Assembly (NCBI GenBank): GCA_903826635.1
Contig: CAIKFI010000053.1
Span: 1 to 39,905, forward strand
Origin: an uncultured Spartobacteria bacterium
GTDB lineage: Bacteria; Verrucomicrobiota; Verrucomicrobiia; Chthoniobacterales; UBA6821
Length of the DNA stretch: 39,905 nucleotides
Reading direction: 5' to 3'
Part shown: piece after piece, positions 1-6,539 of the stretch
How the letters are laid out: each line of letters begins with the position of its first letter
Numbering within the stretch: position 1 is the stretch's first letter
Position numbers and translations under genes: made by a program
The notes under the pieces: model-generated
Seen by the model: the letters and a program-made list of their open reading frames with translations, nothing else
Told to the model about the DNA's origin: nothing
Databases searched by the model: none

Positions 1-47
1 CCCAGAAAGATCAGGGCGACGATAAGGTGATGGAGCAAACGGTACAT
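1..47 (-). CDS. Start of a truncated protein with hydrophobic N-terminus
   Basis: Reading leftward from an ATG at 47-45 there is an open frame to the window edge. It encodes about 16 residues, MYRLLHHLIVALIFLG, which looks like the beginning of a signal peptide or membrane segment. No clear ribosome binding site precedes it. Too little is visible to assign a function, and a chance open frame of this length is possible. Confidence 0.35.
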   Translation of the reverse strand, partial: MYRLLHHLIVALIFL

Positions 48-206
48 TGTTGATATGGGGCTGAGTGTTATTATCCAAATCGTTGTCGCATAGCTATTTT
101 TTCATAATCGTTCAAAAACATTTGAGCGAGTTCAGTATCTTGGATGCAAGCACGGAAGCCTTATTCCAGAGTTCATCGCGACCAACCCGGCTATCCCTAG
201 GCAAAG

Positions 207-246
207 AAAACCCCATCATCTTTTGGGGAAAAGGATGATGGGTTTT
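207..246 (+). terminator. Rho-independent terminator
   Basis: A perfect 9-bp stem, CCCATCATC at 212-220 with GATGATGGG at 234-242, is flanked by AAAA on the left and TTTT on the right, with a 13-nt loop. The flanking A and T runs mean it could work on either strand. No + strand gene visible in the window ends just upstream, so it may mark the end of a lost or unrecognised transcript. Confidence 0.7.
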
Positions 247-247
247 G

Positions 248-553
248 CCACAAGAGGCAGGCGTGTAGTCATTCAAGTTTTTTCTGTTGGGGAGTACAGT
301 TTTTTTGGTGGGTTCCGGCCTGAAGTTTTCCCGGATCGCTTGCCGAGGGAGGGATGACGACGAACGAGATCATCAGCGTTGATTCTGAGACTCGATTCCA
401 ATCTCTGAATTCCATCCCCTGACACTCTGCTGAATGCATGTCTAGGCCTGAGGATCCATGGAGTGCTTCGCCCCTCCGGATGGCAGTGTGTGGGTTGACG
501 GATTGGATAAAAAGCGACGGAATCGCTACCGCTAGAGAGAGTGTGTAGTGTAT
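248..553. other. Intergenic stretch without recognised gene
   Basis: This stretch upstream of the cupin gene holds no frame that resembles a protein. It contains a TTGACG hexamer at 495-500, which could be a -35 element for the cupin gene, but I see no convincing -10 at the right distance. The frames on the opposite strand here are low-complexity shadows. Confidence 0.4.
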
Positions 554-991
554 ATGTGCACAATGAATACGACTACGGGACCCGAGATTCCTTTCTGGCA
601 TGTTTGGCGTGATGAAAACGGCGTCAGCCACCAAAGCAGGGCGTCATTACTTTCCAACAAGCTCAATACCGTCAGCCCAGGATCAGCAATAGTATGGCAG
701 TGCATCACCAGCAATATTCCAGCCAAGGTTTTATTCCTGACAATTCCTCCTGGAGTGGAAGGTGACTGGCATGAAAATCCGGCACCACAATGGATAGTTC
801 CTGTTTCGGGACGATGGTTTGTTGAGACTATGGATGGCACGCGTGTTGAGATGGGTGCCGGTGACCTCTCATTTGGAGGCGACCAAGGTTGCAAGTTAAT
901 CGACGGAAAAAAGGGACACCGTTCCGGATCACTTGATGGGGAACCTGCGGTCCTTATGCTCATCCAAGTGGATGAACAGCCCAAAGTATGA
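554..991 (+). CDS. Cupin-domain protein
   Basis: This small soluble protein of about 145 residues has the look of a single-domain cupin beta-barrel. The first cupin-like block is GDWHENPAPQWIVPVSG, with one histidine, and a second block around GAGDLSFGGDQG is followed by KKGHRSG, which supplies another histidine. The full HxH...E metal triad is not obvious, so metal binding is uncertain. The substrate is unknown. Possible starts are GTG 548, ATG 554 and ATG 563; a GAGAG run at 535-539 is best spaced for 548, so the start is not settled. A 7-bp hairpin, TGGAGTC 1007-1013 with GACTCCA 1020-1026, follows the stop. The gene stands alone, with repeat copy 1 immediately downstream. Confidence 0.65.
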   Translation: MCTMNTTTGPEIPFWHVWRDENGVSHQSRASLLSNKLNTVSPGSAIVWQCITSNIPAKVLFLTIPPGVEGDWHENPAPQWIVPVSGRWFVETMDGTRVEMGAGDLSFGGDQGCKLIDGKKGHRSGSLDGEPAVLMLIQVDEQPKV

Positions 992-1034
992 TTGATTATC
1001 AGGTCGTGGAGTCGGAATGGACTCCAAAATGAGA

Positions 1035-1161
1035 ATCCCGCCAGCCCGAGACTCGGTTTTCTCACAGATTTCTTTGAGGACTCCTTTGCGCTGAAGAGGT
1101 TCCCACCTCCACGATAAAGATGCTGGGGTAGGTGGGTTGGGCAGGTCGCTACGGGATCGCT
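1035..1161. repeat. Dispersed intergenic repeat, copy 1 (short form)
   Basis: About 127 bp, nearly identical to the right halves of the copies at 2736-2968 and 4533-4765. Shared landmarks in order are the palindromic CCGAGACTCGG followed by TTTT, a stem CCCACCT/AGGTGGG enclosing ACGATAAAGATGC, and the closing block GGTCGCTACGGGATCGCT. It lies between the cupin gene and the first PEP-CTERM gene. Confidence 0.85.
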
Positions 1162-1313
1162 GATGGGGCATTGGAGATTTTTCTATACTTCTCAGCAGTA
1201 GGGAGTAACTTTTAATTATATCTTTCCGAGGTCTGTCATCAGAACCCTCCCCGACGAGATGTCGATCACGGAGCTTTTTATTGCCTGCGTGGCCCACCCA
1301 TCCCCTCAATCCT

Positions 1314-2426
1314 ATGAAAAACCCTATTATCTTCGCCTTCCTTGGCGCATTCTCCCTCTTCTTTGCTACCCAGCTTGGGGCCCAAACCACTAATGGCCAG
1401 ATCGTCAACGTGGCTTTTGCGGACCTTATGGCAGGCCAATTCAACGTGGGTTACATGGGTGTGTCGAATTTCACCTATAGTGGAATCGAAAAGCTGTACC
1501 TCACCGGATGGAAAAACGGCATAGTTACCCTCGATAATCCCAGCAATTACTACGGTCCCGGCCCAGAAGGGCTGGCGCTTTATCAGAGTCAAAACCCCGC
1601 GCCTGTGATTCTCGGGCCCTACCTCAACGGCTCCGATACCGTTTACAATCTGCTGGATAACCATCACCGCACGACCGGTTACTATTGGCTGTCTCAAAAT
1701 TACACCTCAAACATCACCGTTACCTACACGGATGCAACGGGCGTCATTGGAACCACGAACATCGGTCCCGCCCCAAACTCCGTCTACGTTCAGCAGACCA
1801 ACAATCTCTCTTCCTATGGCAACAATTATGCCGGCTTCTGGAACGCCATGCTGCAAGGGAACTCAGGTGGCGTCACCAACTTCGCTCCCGTTGGTGGAGG
1901 ATTTGCCGAGTCCACCAACCAGCCGACTTTTGTATGGAATTACAGCTTGGGAAATTTAGTCACCAATCTAGTCACGCTCAACCCTCCTTTCGTTCCTGGG
2001 TTAACCGATGATACACTACGTTCGATCGCAGCCAACCTTGGGAGCGACAACCCAAATGTCCGCGCAGGATACCTGATCAGGGATGGAGTCCCTTTGATCG
2101 GTGGGGGTGAAGGAACAGTCCTCTATTATCAGGAGTTCTGGTGGGCGAACTACCTGCGCCCTCTGATCTATTGGGATACGACCAACACCACCTACGGGAT
2201 GGACTCGAATGCACTTTATCACTTCACCAACTACGCCGCGATGGTCTCCTTTGCAGAAACCAATCTGGTGCTCCTACCTGCGGCGGCCAACCTGCCGGGA
2301 TATCTGGGAGGGGTTCCAGAACCCGCTCCTGCTATCCTCATCTTGCTTGGCATGACTGTCGTGCTCTTGGTTTCGAGAACAAAGCTTGTCCAAAGGATTA
2401 CCACCTCGTTCCTCCGCCGGGACTAG
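1314..2426 (+). CDS. PEP-CTERM sorting-domain protein
   Basis: This is an exported protein of 370 residues. It has an N-terminal signal peptide (MKNPIIFAFLGAFSLFF, then LGAQ) and a C-terminal sorting signal: VPEPAP at about residue 334, a hydrophobic helix, and a basic tail ending FLRRD. In this family exosortase/archaeosortase-type enzymes process the tail and the protein goes to the envelope or matrix. The middle is rich in Asn, Thr, Tyr and Gly, as in many PEP-CTERM adhesin-like proteins, and shows no catalytic motif. An open frame extends back to a TTG at 1281, but ATG 1314 places the signal peptide correctly. No exosortase gene lies in this window. Repeat copies flank the gene on both sides. 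Confidence 0.85.
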   Translation: MKNPIIFAFLGAFSLFFATQLGAQTTNGQIVNVAFADLMAGQFNVGYMGVSNFTYSGIEKLYLTGWKNGIVTLDNPSNYYGPGPEGLALYQSQNPAPVILGPYLNGSDTVYNLLDNHHRTTGYYWLSQNYTSNITVTYTDATGVIGTTNIGPAPNSVYVQQTNNLSSYGNNYAGFWNAMLQGNSGGVTNFAPVGGGFAESTNQPTFVWNYSLGNLVTNLVTLNPPFVPGLTDDTLRSIAANLGSDNPNVRAGYLIRDGVPLIGGGEGTVLYYQEFWWANYLRPLIYWDTTNTTYGMDSNALYHFTNYAAMVSFAETNLVLLPAAANLPGYLGGVPEPAPAILILLGMTVVLLVSRTKLVQRITTSFLRRD

Positions 2427-2599
2427 TTTTCTTTCGTCCTGCTGTATTTAAAACAATCTTCGCTGGGGTGCTCCCTAACAGTGTGAGACGCAGTCAAGGA
2501 CTCGTATCGTGGCAGACAGCATCCATGACAACGGTGCCATCGGTAAAGACCACGCCACAACCAGTGTAGCCTCAATACCCCATTCGTCTCGGGGTTTGA

Positions 2600-2728
2600 T
2601 GGGCCGTAGGCAATTGCTACGGAGCCCTCTCCGAACTCTCCACCTACGCTCTCTTGGGACTCGGAGCATTGGCTTTCGTGATTGCCCTATCGTGTCAGGA
2701 GTCGGAAGGTCGCCTAATCAGTTCTAGG
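2600..2728 (+). pseudogene. Relic of a PEP-CTERM C-terminus
   Basis: Directly after an in-frame TGA at 2597-2599, this frame reads WAVGNCYGALSELSTYALLG and continues with LGALAFVIA. The core STYALLGLGALAFVIA is typical of the transmembrane part of PEP-CTERM tails, but the PEP motif has become SEL and the basic tail is replaced by an unrelated sequence. There is no start or body upstream. I read it as a decayed fragment of a second PEP-CTERM gene; it could instead be chance similarity. Confidence 0.45.
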
Positions 2729-2735
2729 TTTTTTT

Positions 2736-2968
2736 GCCCTCCCCAGAACTGGTCGGTTCGACTGCCTGCGCTTGAGCGTAAATCGTTTAAGCGAAGCCCA
2801 TATCGTAGAGCCATTCGCGAAGCCTTTCGCAGAAAGGATCATCCCGCCAGCCCGAGACTCGGTTTTCTCACAGATTTCTTTTGAGGACTCCTTCGCTCTG
2901 AAGAGGTTCCCACCTCCACGATAAAGATGCTGGGGTAGGTGGGTTAGAGAGGTCGCTACGGGATCGCT
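2736..2968. repeat. Dispersed intergenic repeat, copy 2 (long form)
   Basis: About 233 bp. The left half starts GCCCTCCCCAGAACTGGTCG and runs through a CGAAGCC...TTCGCAGAAAGGATCAT block; it matches copy 3 but is absent from copy 1. The right half carries the CCGAGACTCGG palindrome, the CCCACCT/AGGTGGG hairpin and the GGTCGCTACGGGATCGCT block. It lies in the 667-bp gap between the PEP-CTERM gene and the FAD oxidase gene. Confidence 0.85.
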
Positions 2969-3093
2969 TTGATGATGACCATACGAACTCCTCCCACCGA
3001 GTTGATGAACTCCTCTTTCCTCGTGCTCACCATCGACGTAATGATGATCGACACTTCGGACCACATGCAGGACTTGACCGACGACCATAGCCT
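2969..3093. other. Intergenic remnant, possibly a decayed - strand gene end
   Basis: The - strand shows a coding-like frame that reads MVSTRKEEFINSVGGVRMVI and ends IKAIP at a stop inside the GGTCGCTACGGGATCGCT block of repeat copy 2. I recognise no family and no intact start. It may be the tail of a gene broken when the repeat arrived, or chance. Confidence 0.25.
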
Positions 3094-4524
3094 ATGCAGG
3101 GTGCGAACGAGTATATGAGCCCTAACGAATTACAACATGAATCAAATTTCAACGGGACGATATTTATAAAGAGTTCGAAGGGATGTTCGCCGTTAGAACG
3201 AGACAAAATTTCTTACATTCGTCCCGCTTCGCAAAGCGAACTTGTGGATGCAATCAAGCGTTTGAACGAGTTGAACAGAACTCCACAGAAAATCGTCACG
3301 GTCGGTGCATTTTCTTCATTCGAATTCCCGCAACTCAATCTTGTCGGGCAAGGTGACGACCAACCCGATTACCCCAGAAAAATTAATTCGAAGTATCTGG
3401 TTATCGATATGAGTGGAATGAATAAGATACTTCACCTCGATAAGATCAGTCTTACTGTCACGGTCGAAGCTGGCATCACATACTGGGAGTTAGCTAATCA
3501 GTTACGAGTGAAAGGCCTCGCCGTTGCAAATCTAAGCGCCTATCCGGAGGTGACTGTTGGTGGAGGTTCGGGAACAGGGACTCACGGGTCCGGTTATGCC
3601 TTTCATGGGAAAAATCAAGCCGATCAGTTTATTTCCATGGAGGTGGTCAATGCCAGGGGTGAAGTTCAACGCATCGTTGACCCTAGGTTATTCACTCATC
3701 TTGGTGTTCTCGGAGTGGTTACGTCGATTACCATGCGTTGCATTCCCATGTTCTATCTCAAGCAGACTTGTTACGAATTCCCGGATCTTGACACCTTCGA
3801 CAACCTTCGCATCGGCGCCTTTCGAGAATTGGCCGATAACGAAGACTTCTATTCCACCATGATGAGAATCGACCTTGTCGATAAGAGGCATCACCCTCTC
3901 AAGTGCTACATTCGAAGGGTCGCTACGGATGCGAACGATCACGAATACCAGCCGACTTTCCTCGGTGCTCCTCTTGTCAAAAACGAGGACGGGGAGGAAC
4001 CATTTGTGTTTACGGGTCCTTACTACGATGTCTTGCCCGACCATACGACGGCTAGCAGAAAGAAAATCCCCGAGCCTGGTACCTACCATCAAGCGGAATA
4101 TTTCGTGGACAATAGGCTGGCCAGCGAAGCCGTGCACGCGTTTCTAAGTGAAGCCGATAAAGATCACAGCTTCATCGAAGCTTTGCCAACCGGGCTGAAA
4201 TGTCGTTTTGTTTCCAGTGATGATCAATGGATGTCGCCCACTGCAAAGATAGATGGCGTGGCATTATATCTCGCATTCCAGTTGTCTCTTTATGGATCCC
4301 GTGCGGAAATAGACTCTATCTTGAAACGTATTGAGCAGTGCTTCTCGGATCGGAAAATTGAATTCTCCTGTCACTGGGGCAAATTGTGCCGCCAGGGTCA
4401 CGCGACAGTTAACGGAAAGTTCAAAGATCGAGCGAAAGCAATGAATGTGGCTCGCATCCAACTGGACCCAGACAACGCCTTCCTGGATGTCGGCTCAGAG
4501 CTTGCAAAATTGTTTGTCTCCTGA
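3094..4524 (+). CDS. FAD-linked oxidase of the VAO / sugar-lactone oxidase type
   Basis: This 476-residue flavoprotein resembles aldonolactone and alditol oxidases. An FAD-binding PCMH-like domain spans about residues 35-215, with the GGGSGTGTHGSG pyrophosphate-binding loop at 156-167. A C-terminal ALO-like domain includes HWGKL near 427-431 and ends with LDPDNAFLDVGSELAKLF, matching the usual C-terminal block. Family members oxidise a sugar lactone or polyol and pass electrons to oxygen or a carrier; the substrate here cannot be read. Residue 73 is Phe in GAFSSF, where covalently flavinylated relatives carry GxGHS with a His. ATG 3094 and ATG 3115 are both possible starts. The gene is AT-richer than the core genes to the right and is flanked by repeats, suggesting transfer. 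Confidence 0.75.
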   Translation: MQGANEYMSPNELQHESNFNGTIFIKSSKGCSPLERDKISYIRPASQSELVDAIKRLNELNRTPQKIVTVGAFSSFEFPQLNLVGQGDDQPDYPRKINSKYLVIDMSGMNKILHLDKISLTVTVEAGITYWELANQLRVKGLAVANLSAYPEVTVGGGSGTGTHGSGYAFHGKNQADQFISMEVVNARGEVQRIVDPRLFTHLGVLGVVTSITMRCIPMFYLKQTCYEFPDLDTFDNLRIGAFRELADNEDFYSTMMRIDLVDKRHHPLKCYIRRVATDANDHEYQPTFLGAPLVKNEDGEEPFVFTGPYYDVLPDHTTASRKKIPEPGTYHQAEYFVDNRLASEAVHAFLSEADKDHSFIEALPTGLKCRFVSSDDQWMSPTAKIDGVALYLAFQLSLYGSRAEIDSILKRIEQCFSDRKIEFSCHWGKLCRQGHATVNGKFKDRAKAMNVARIQLDPDNAFLDVGSELAKLFVS

Positions 4525-4532
4525 GTTCCAGC

Positions 4533-4765
4533 GCCCTCATCCGAAGTGGTCGGTTCGACTGCCCGCGCGACAGCGACTGCCTAACTAGCGAAGCCCTTAT
4601 TGTAGAACCTTTCGCAGAGCCATTCGTAGAAAGGATCATTCCCGCCAGCCCGAGCCTCGGTTTTCTCACAAATTTCTTGGAAGACAACTTCGGACTAAAG
4701 AGGTTCCCACCTCCACGATAAAGATGCTGGGGTAGGTGGGTTAGAGAGGTCGCTACGGGATCGCT
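4533..4765. repeat. Dispersed intergenic repeat, copy 3 (long form)
   Basis: About 233 bp, beginning 8 bp after the oxidase stop. It has the same block order as copy 2, with scattered substitutions on the left and near identity on the right. The palindrome centre differs (CCGAGCCTCGG instead of CCGAGACTCGG) but both arms are kept. The 107 bp from here to the tautomerase start are AT-rich and hold TTGGAC at 4775-4780 and TTAAAA at 4798-4803, a weak promoter candidate. Confidence 0.85.
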
Positions 4766-4872
4766 GTGCCTAAGTTGGACAATCCAATGAGAACAAATTA
4801 AAAGAAAAGAATCCGAGGCTTAACCTTCAAACTAAATCAAAATCACGAGCCCTCTCCCTTTGAGCGAACCTT

Positions 4873-5277
4873 ATGCCCCTCATTCATATCCATTTAGTCA
4901 AAGGCAAATCTCCAAAGTATATTCAGGCTGTTTGCGACGGAATCCATAACGCTCTCAAGGCAGCTTGGAGAATTCCTGAAAACGATCGCTTTCAAATCGT
5001 CTCGGAACACAAAAAGGAACATTTCTATTTTGATAAGACGATTTGGGGCGTGAAGAGATCAAACGACCTTATTCTGATCTATATCACTTCGATTTCCCGG
5101 TCGGTAGCCCAGAAGAAAAAACTCTATAAAGAATTCGTCACAGTTCTCGGGAAAAATCCTAAAGTAAGAAAAGAGGATATTTTTTGTTCTATCGTCACAA
5201 TCGGGCGAGAAGACTGGTCCTTCGGAAATGGAGTGGCTCAACTTACTCAAGGTATGAATATGAAACTGCTGCTGTGA
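4873..5277 (+). CDS. Tautomerase family protein (Tautomerase_2 type)
   Basis: This 134-residue protein belongs to the 4-oxalocrotonate tautomerase superfamily, in the group of about 130 residues with two fused beta-alpha-beta halves. Pro follows the initiator Met and would be the catalytic N-terminal proline after Met removal. The blocks DRFQIVSEH near residue 38 and the C-terminal EDWSFGNGVAQ are characteristic of this group. The expected activity is keto-enol tautomerisation or a related dehalogenase-like promiscuous reaction; the physiological substrate is unknown. The gene is AT-rich like its left neighbour and is the last gene before the rhodopsin leader. Distance and the intervening repeat suggest it is not in an operon with the oxidase. 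Confidence 0.85.
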   Translation: MPLIHIHLVKGKSPKYIQAVCDGIHNALKAAWRIPENDRFQIVSEHKKEHFYFDKTIWGVKRSNDLILIYITSISRSVAQKKKLYKEFVTVLGKNPKVRKEDIFCSIVTIGREDWSFGNGVAQLTQGMNMKLLL

Positions 5278-5471
5278 TTGGCTCCATTCAGCAACGTAAG
5301 ATTTTTCAGTAATGTTCCTGCGGGTTTATTTTTTGTTTTATTCGTTATTCCAACCAGTTCCCCACCATTCAACGGAGAGGAATAGAACACGCATGCTTCG
5401 TTTCTAAGGGTGCGATCTTGTTTAAGGTTCAAAAAAGAAAACTAGAAAAAGAAAAAAGGAAGGAAATTCCC
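5278..5471. other. Intergenic region upstream of the rhodopsin promoter
   Basis: No gene is visible. Just after the tautomerase stop there is an imperfect stem (CAG.AAC / GTT.CTG) near 5288-5322, followed by a T-rich run at 5329-5340, which could be a weak terminator. Further right the DNA is purine- and A-rich (5431-5464), a composition often seen upstream of strong promoters. Confidence 0.3.
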
Positions 5472-5500
5472 TTGACGCTAAAATACTGCGCACCTAGTAA
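5472..5500 (+). promoter_or_regulatory. Candidate promoter of the rhodopsin-retinal operon
   Basis: TTGACG at 5472-5477 is separated by 17 bp from TAGTAA at 5495-5500, giving a good -35 and a mediocre -10 for a housekeeping sigma factor. An A-rich tract lies just upstream. If used, transcription would start near 5507 and leave a leader of about 150 nt. TAAAAT at 5479-5484 is an alternative -10 but lacks a matching -35. Confidence 0.35.
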
Positions 5501-5512
5501 AAATTATAGCTT

Positions 5513-5570
5513 ATGAAGTGCGCGAGTGTGTTCCCCCAAACTTCATCAGGCTCCATCAGTTTTTTTGGAG
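5513..5570 (+). promoter_or_regulatory. Two hairpins in the rhodopsin mRNA leader
   Basis: ATGAAGT at 5513-5519 pairs perfectly with ACTTCAT at 5540-5546, and CTCCA at 5551-5555 pairs with TGGAG at 5566-5570 around a T-rich loop. Both lie between the candidate promoter and the rhodopsin start at 5655. They could stabilise the 5' end or control translation. The stems are short, so this remains tentative. Confidence 0.3.
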
Positions 5571-5654
5571 TCTCGTAGCGCTTGAGTATTCATCTCTTTT
5601 TCTTTTAGTGCCCATAGTAACCCCCCAACCCAAAACCCAAAAAAACATAAAACG

Positions 5655-6446
5655 ATGAAGATGCGATCCCTATTCACCAAGTCGCCGCTGCTAATCCTTG
5701 CGACACTAATCCTCCCTAGCCAGGCCCATGCATCCTCGGGTGTCGTCCTCCAGTCGAACGATTTTGTCGGCATGTCATTCTGGCTCATCTCCATGGCCCT
5801 TGTGGCTTCAACAGCCTTCTTCTTCCTTGAGACCCAGCGTGTTGCTGGGAAGTGGAAGACCTCGCTCACAGTCTCCGGACTCGTGACCTTGGTTGCGGCG
5901 GTACACTACTTCTATATGCGCGAAGTCTGGGTGACCACTGGTCAGACCCCAACGGTCTACCGCTACATCGATTGGCTTATCACCGTGCCTCTCCTGATGG
6001 TTGAGTTCTTCCTCATCCTCTCGGCTATCACAAAGGTGCCTGTCGGTGTCTTCTGGCGTCTTATGCTGGGCACCTTGGTCATGCTGGTTGGTGGATATCT
6101 CGGTGAAGCACACTACGTTGCCGCCTTGCCGGCCTTCATCGTTGGCATGCTTGGTTGGGCCTATATCCTCTTTGAAATCTTCTTTGGAGAGGCTGGTAAG
6201 ATCAATGCTCAAAAAGCTCCTCCCGCCGTGCAGTCTGCCTTCAACCTGATGCGTCTCATTGTCACCTTCGGTTGGGCCATCTATCCGATCGGATACTTTG
6301 TCGGTTACCTCACGGGAGCCAATCCTGAGGAGAGCATGAAGGGGCTCAATATTGTCTACAATCTGGCCGATGTGCTGAACAAGATCGCCTTCGGTGTCAT
6401 TATCTGGGCGGCAGCTGTCAGCGAGACAGAGGCCCACGCCAAGTAA
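5655..6446 (+). CDS. Proteorhodopsin, green-tuned outward proton pump
   Basis: This is a 263-residue seven-helix microbial rhodopsin with a cleavable-looking signal sequence ending near SQAHA. Helix C reads YRYIDWLITVPLLMVEF. D106 is the counter-ion and proton acceptor, T110 the middle residue, and E117 the proton donor, giving the DTE motif of proton-pumping proteorhodopsins. H84 matches the conserved His75 partner of the acceptor. L114 is at the tuning position 105 of marine proteorhodopsin, where Leu means green absorption. K243 in NLADVLNKIAFG carries retinal by a Schiff base. It sits in the cytoplasmic membrane and would generate proton motive force in light. Downstream genes supply retinal. 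F161 fills the place of the glycine that opens the carotenoid-antenna window in xanthorhodopsin. No clear Shine-Dalgarno precedes ATG 5655. Confidence 0.97.
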   Translation: MKMRSLFTKSPLLILATLILPSQAHASSGVVLQSNDFVGMSFWLISMALVASTAFFFLETQRVAGKWKTSLTVSGLVTLVAAVHYFYMREVWVTTGQTPTVYRYIDWLITVPLLMVEFFLILSAITKVPVGVFWRLMLGTLVMLVGGYLGEAHYVAALPAFIVGMLGWAYILFEIFFGEAGKINAQKAPPAVQSAFNLMRLIVTFGWAIYPIGYFVGYLTGANPEESMKGLNIVYNLADVLNKIAFGVIIWAAAVSETEAHAK

Positions 6447-6460
6447 TTCTCAGGACCATT

Positions 6461-6488
6461 TCCGTGTGTCGGTTGCTCGGCACACGGA
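6461..6488 (+). promoter_or_regulatory. Intercistronic hairpin between rhodopsin and crtE
   Basis: TCCGTGTG at 6461-6468 pairs perfectly with CACACGGA at 6481-6488 around a 12-nt loop. No T-run follows, so it is not a classical terminator. It lies 15 bp after the rhodopsin stop and 51 bp before crtE. A 3' stem here could protect the rhodopsin message or reduce read-through, giving more opsin than enzyme. Confidence 0.5.
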
Positions 6489-6539
6489 TTCCCTCCAACG
6501 ATTTAGGCTCATTTTTAGCGCCTTCCCCTGTTTAGAACC

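Noticed and set aside
532-1065. 177-residue - strand frame over the cupin gene
   Set aside because: The + strand frame has cupin blocks; this one has no motif.
1035-4765. Integron cassette array with attC sites
   Set aside because: The gene-repeat-gene layout is similar and GTTGGGC in copy 1 fits the GTTRRRY core. Copies 2 and 3 have GTTAGAG, no matching RYYYAAC partner is in place, the repeat is not palindromic over its length, and no integron integrase is in the window.
5808-6437. 209-residue - strand frame
   Set aside because: Shadow of the rhodopsin gene; it is full of charged residues with no recognisable motif.
6481-6510. Terminator after the rhodopsin gene
   Set aside because: The hairpin at 6461-6488 is followed by TTCCCTCC rather than a T-run, so it is described as an intercistronic hairpin only.
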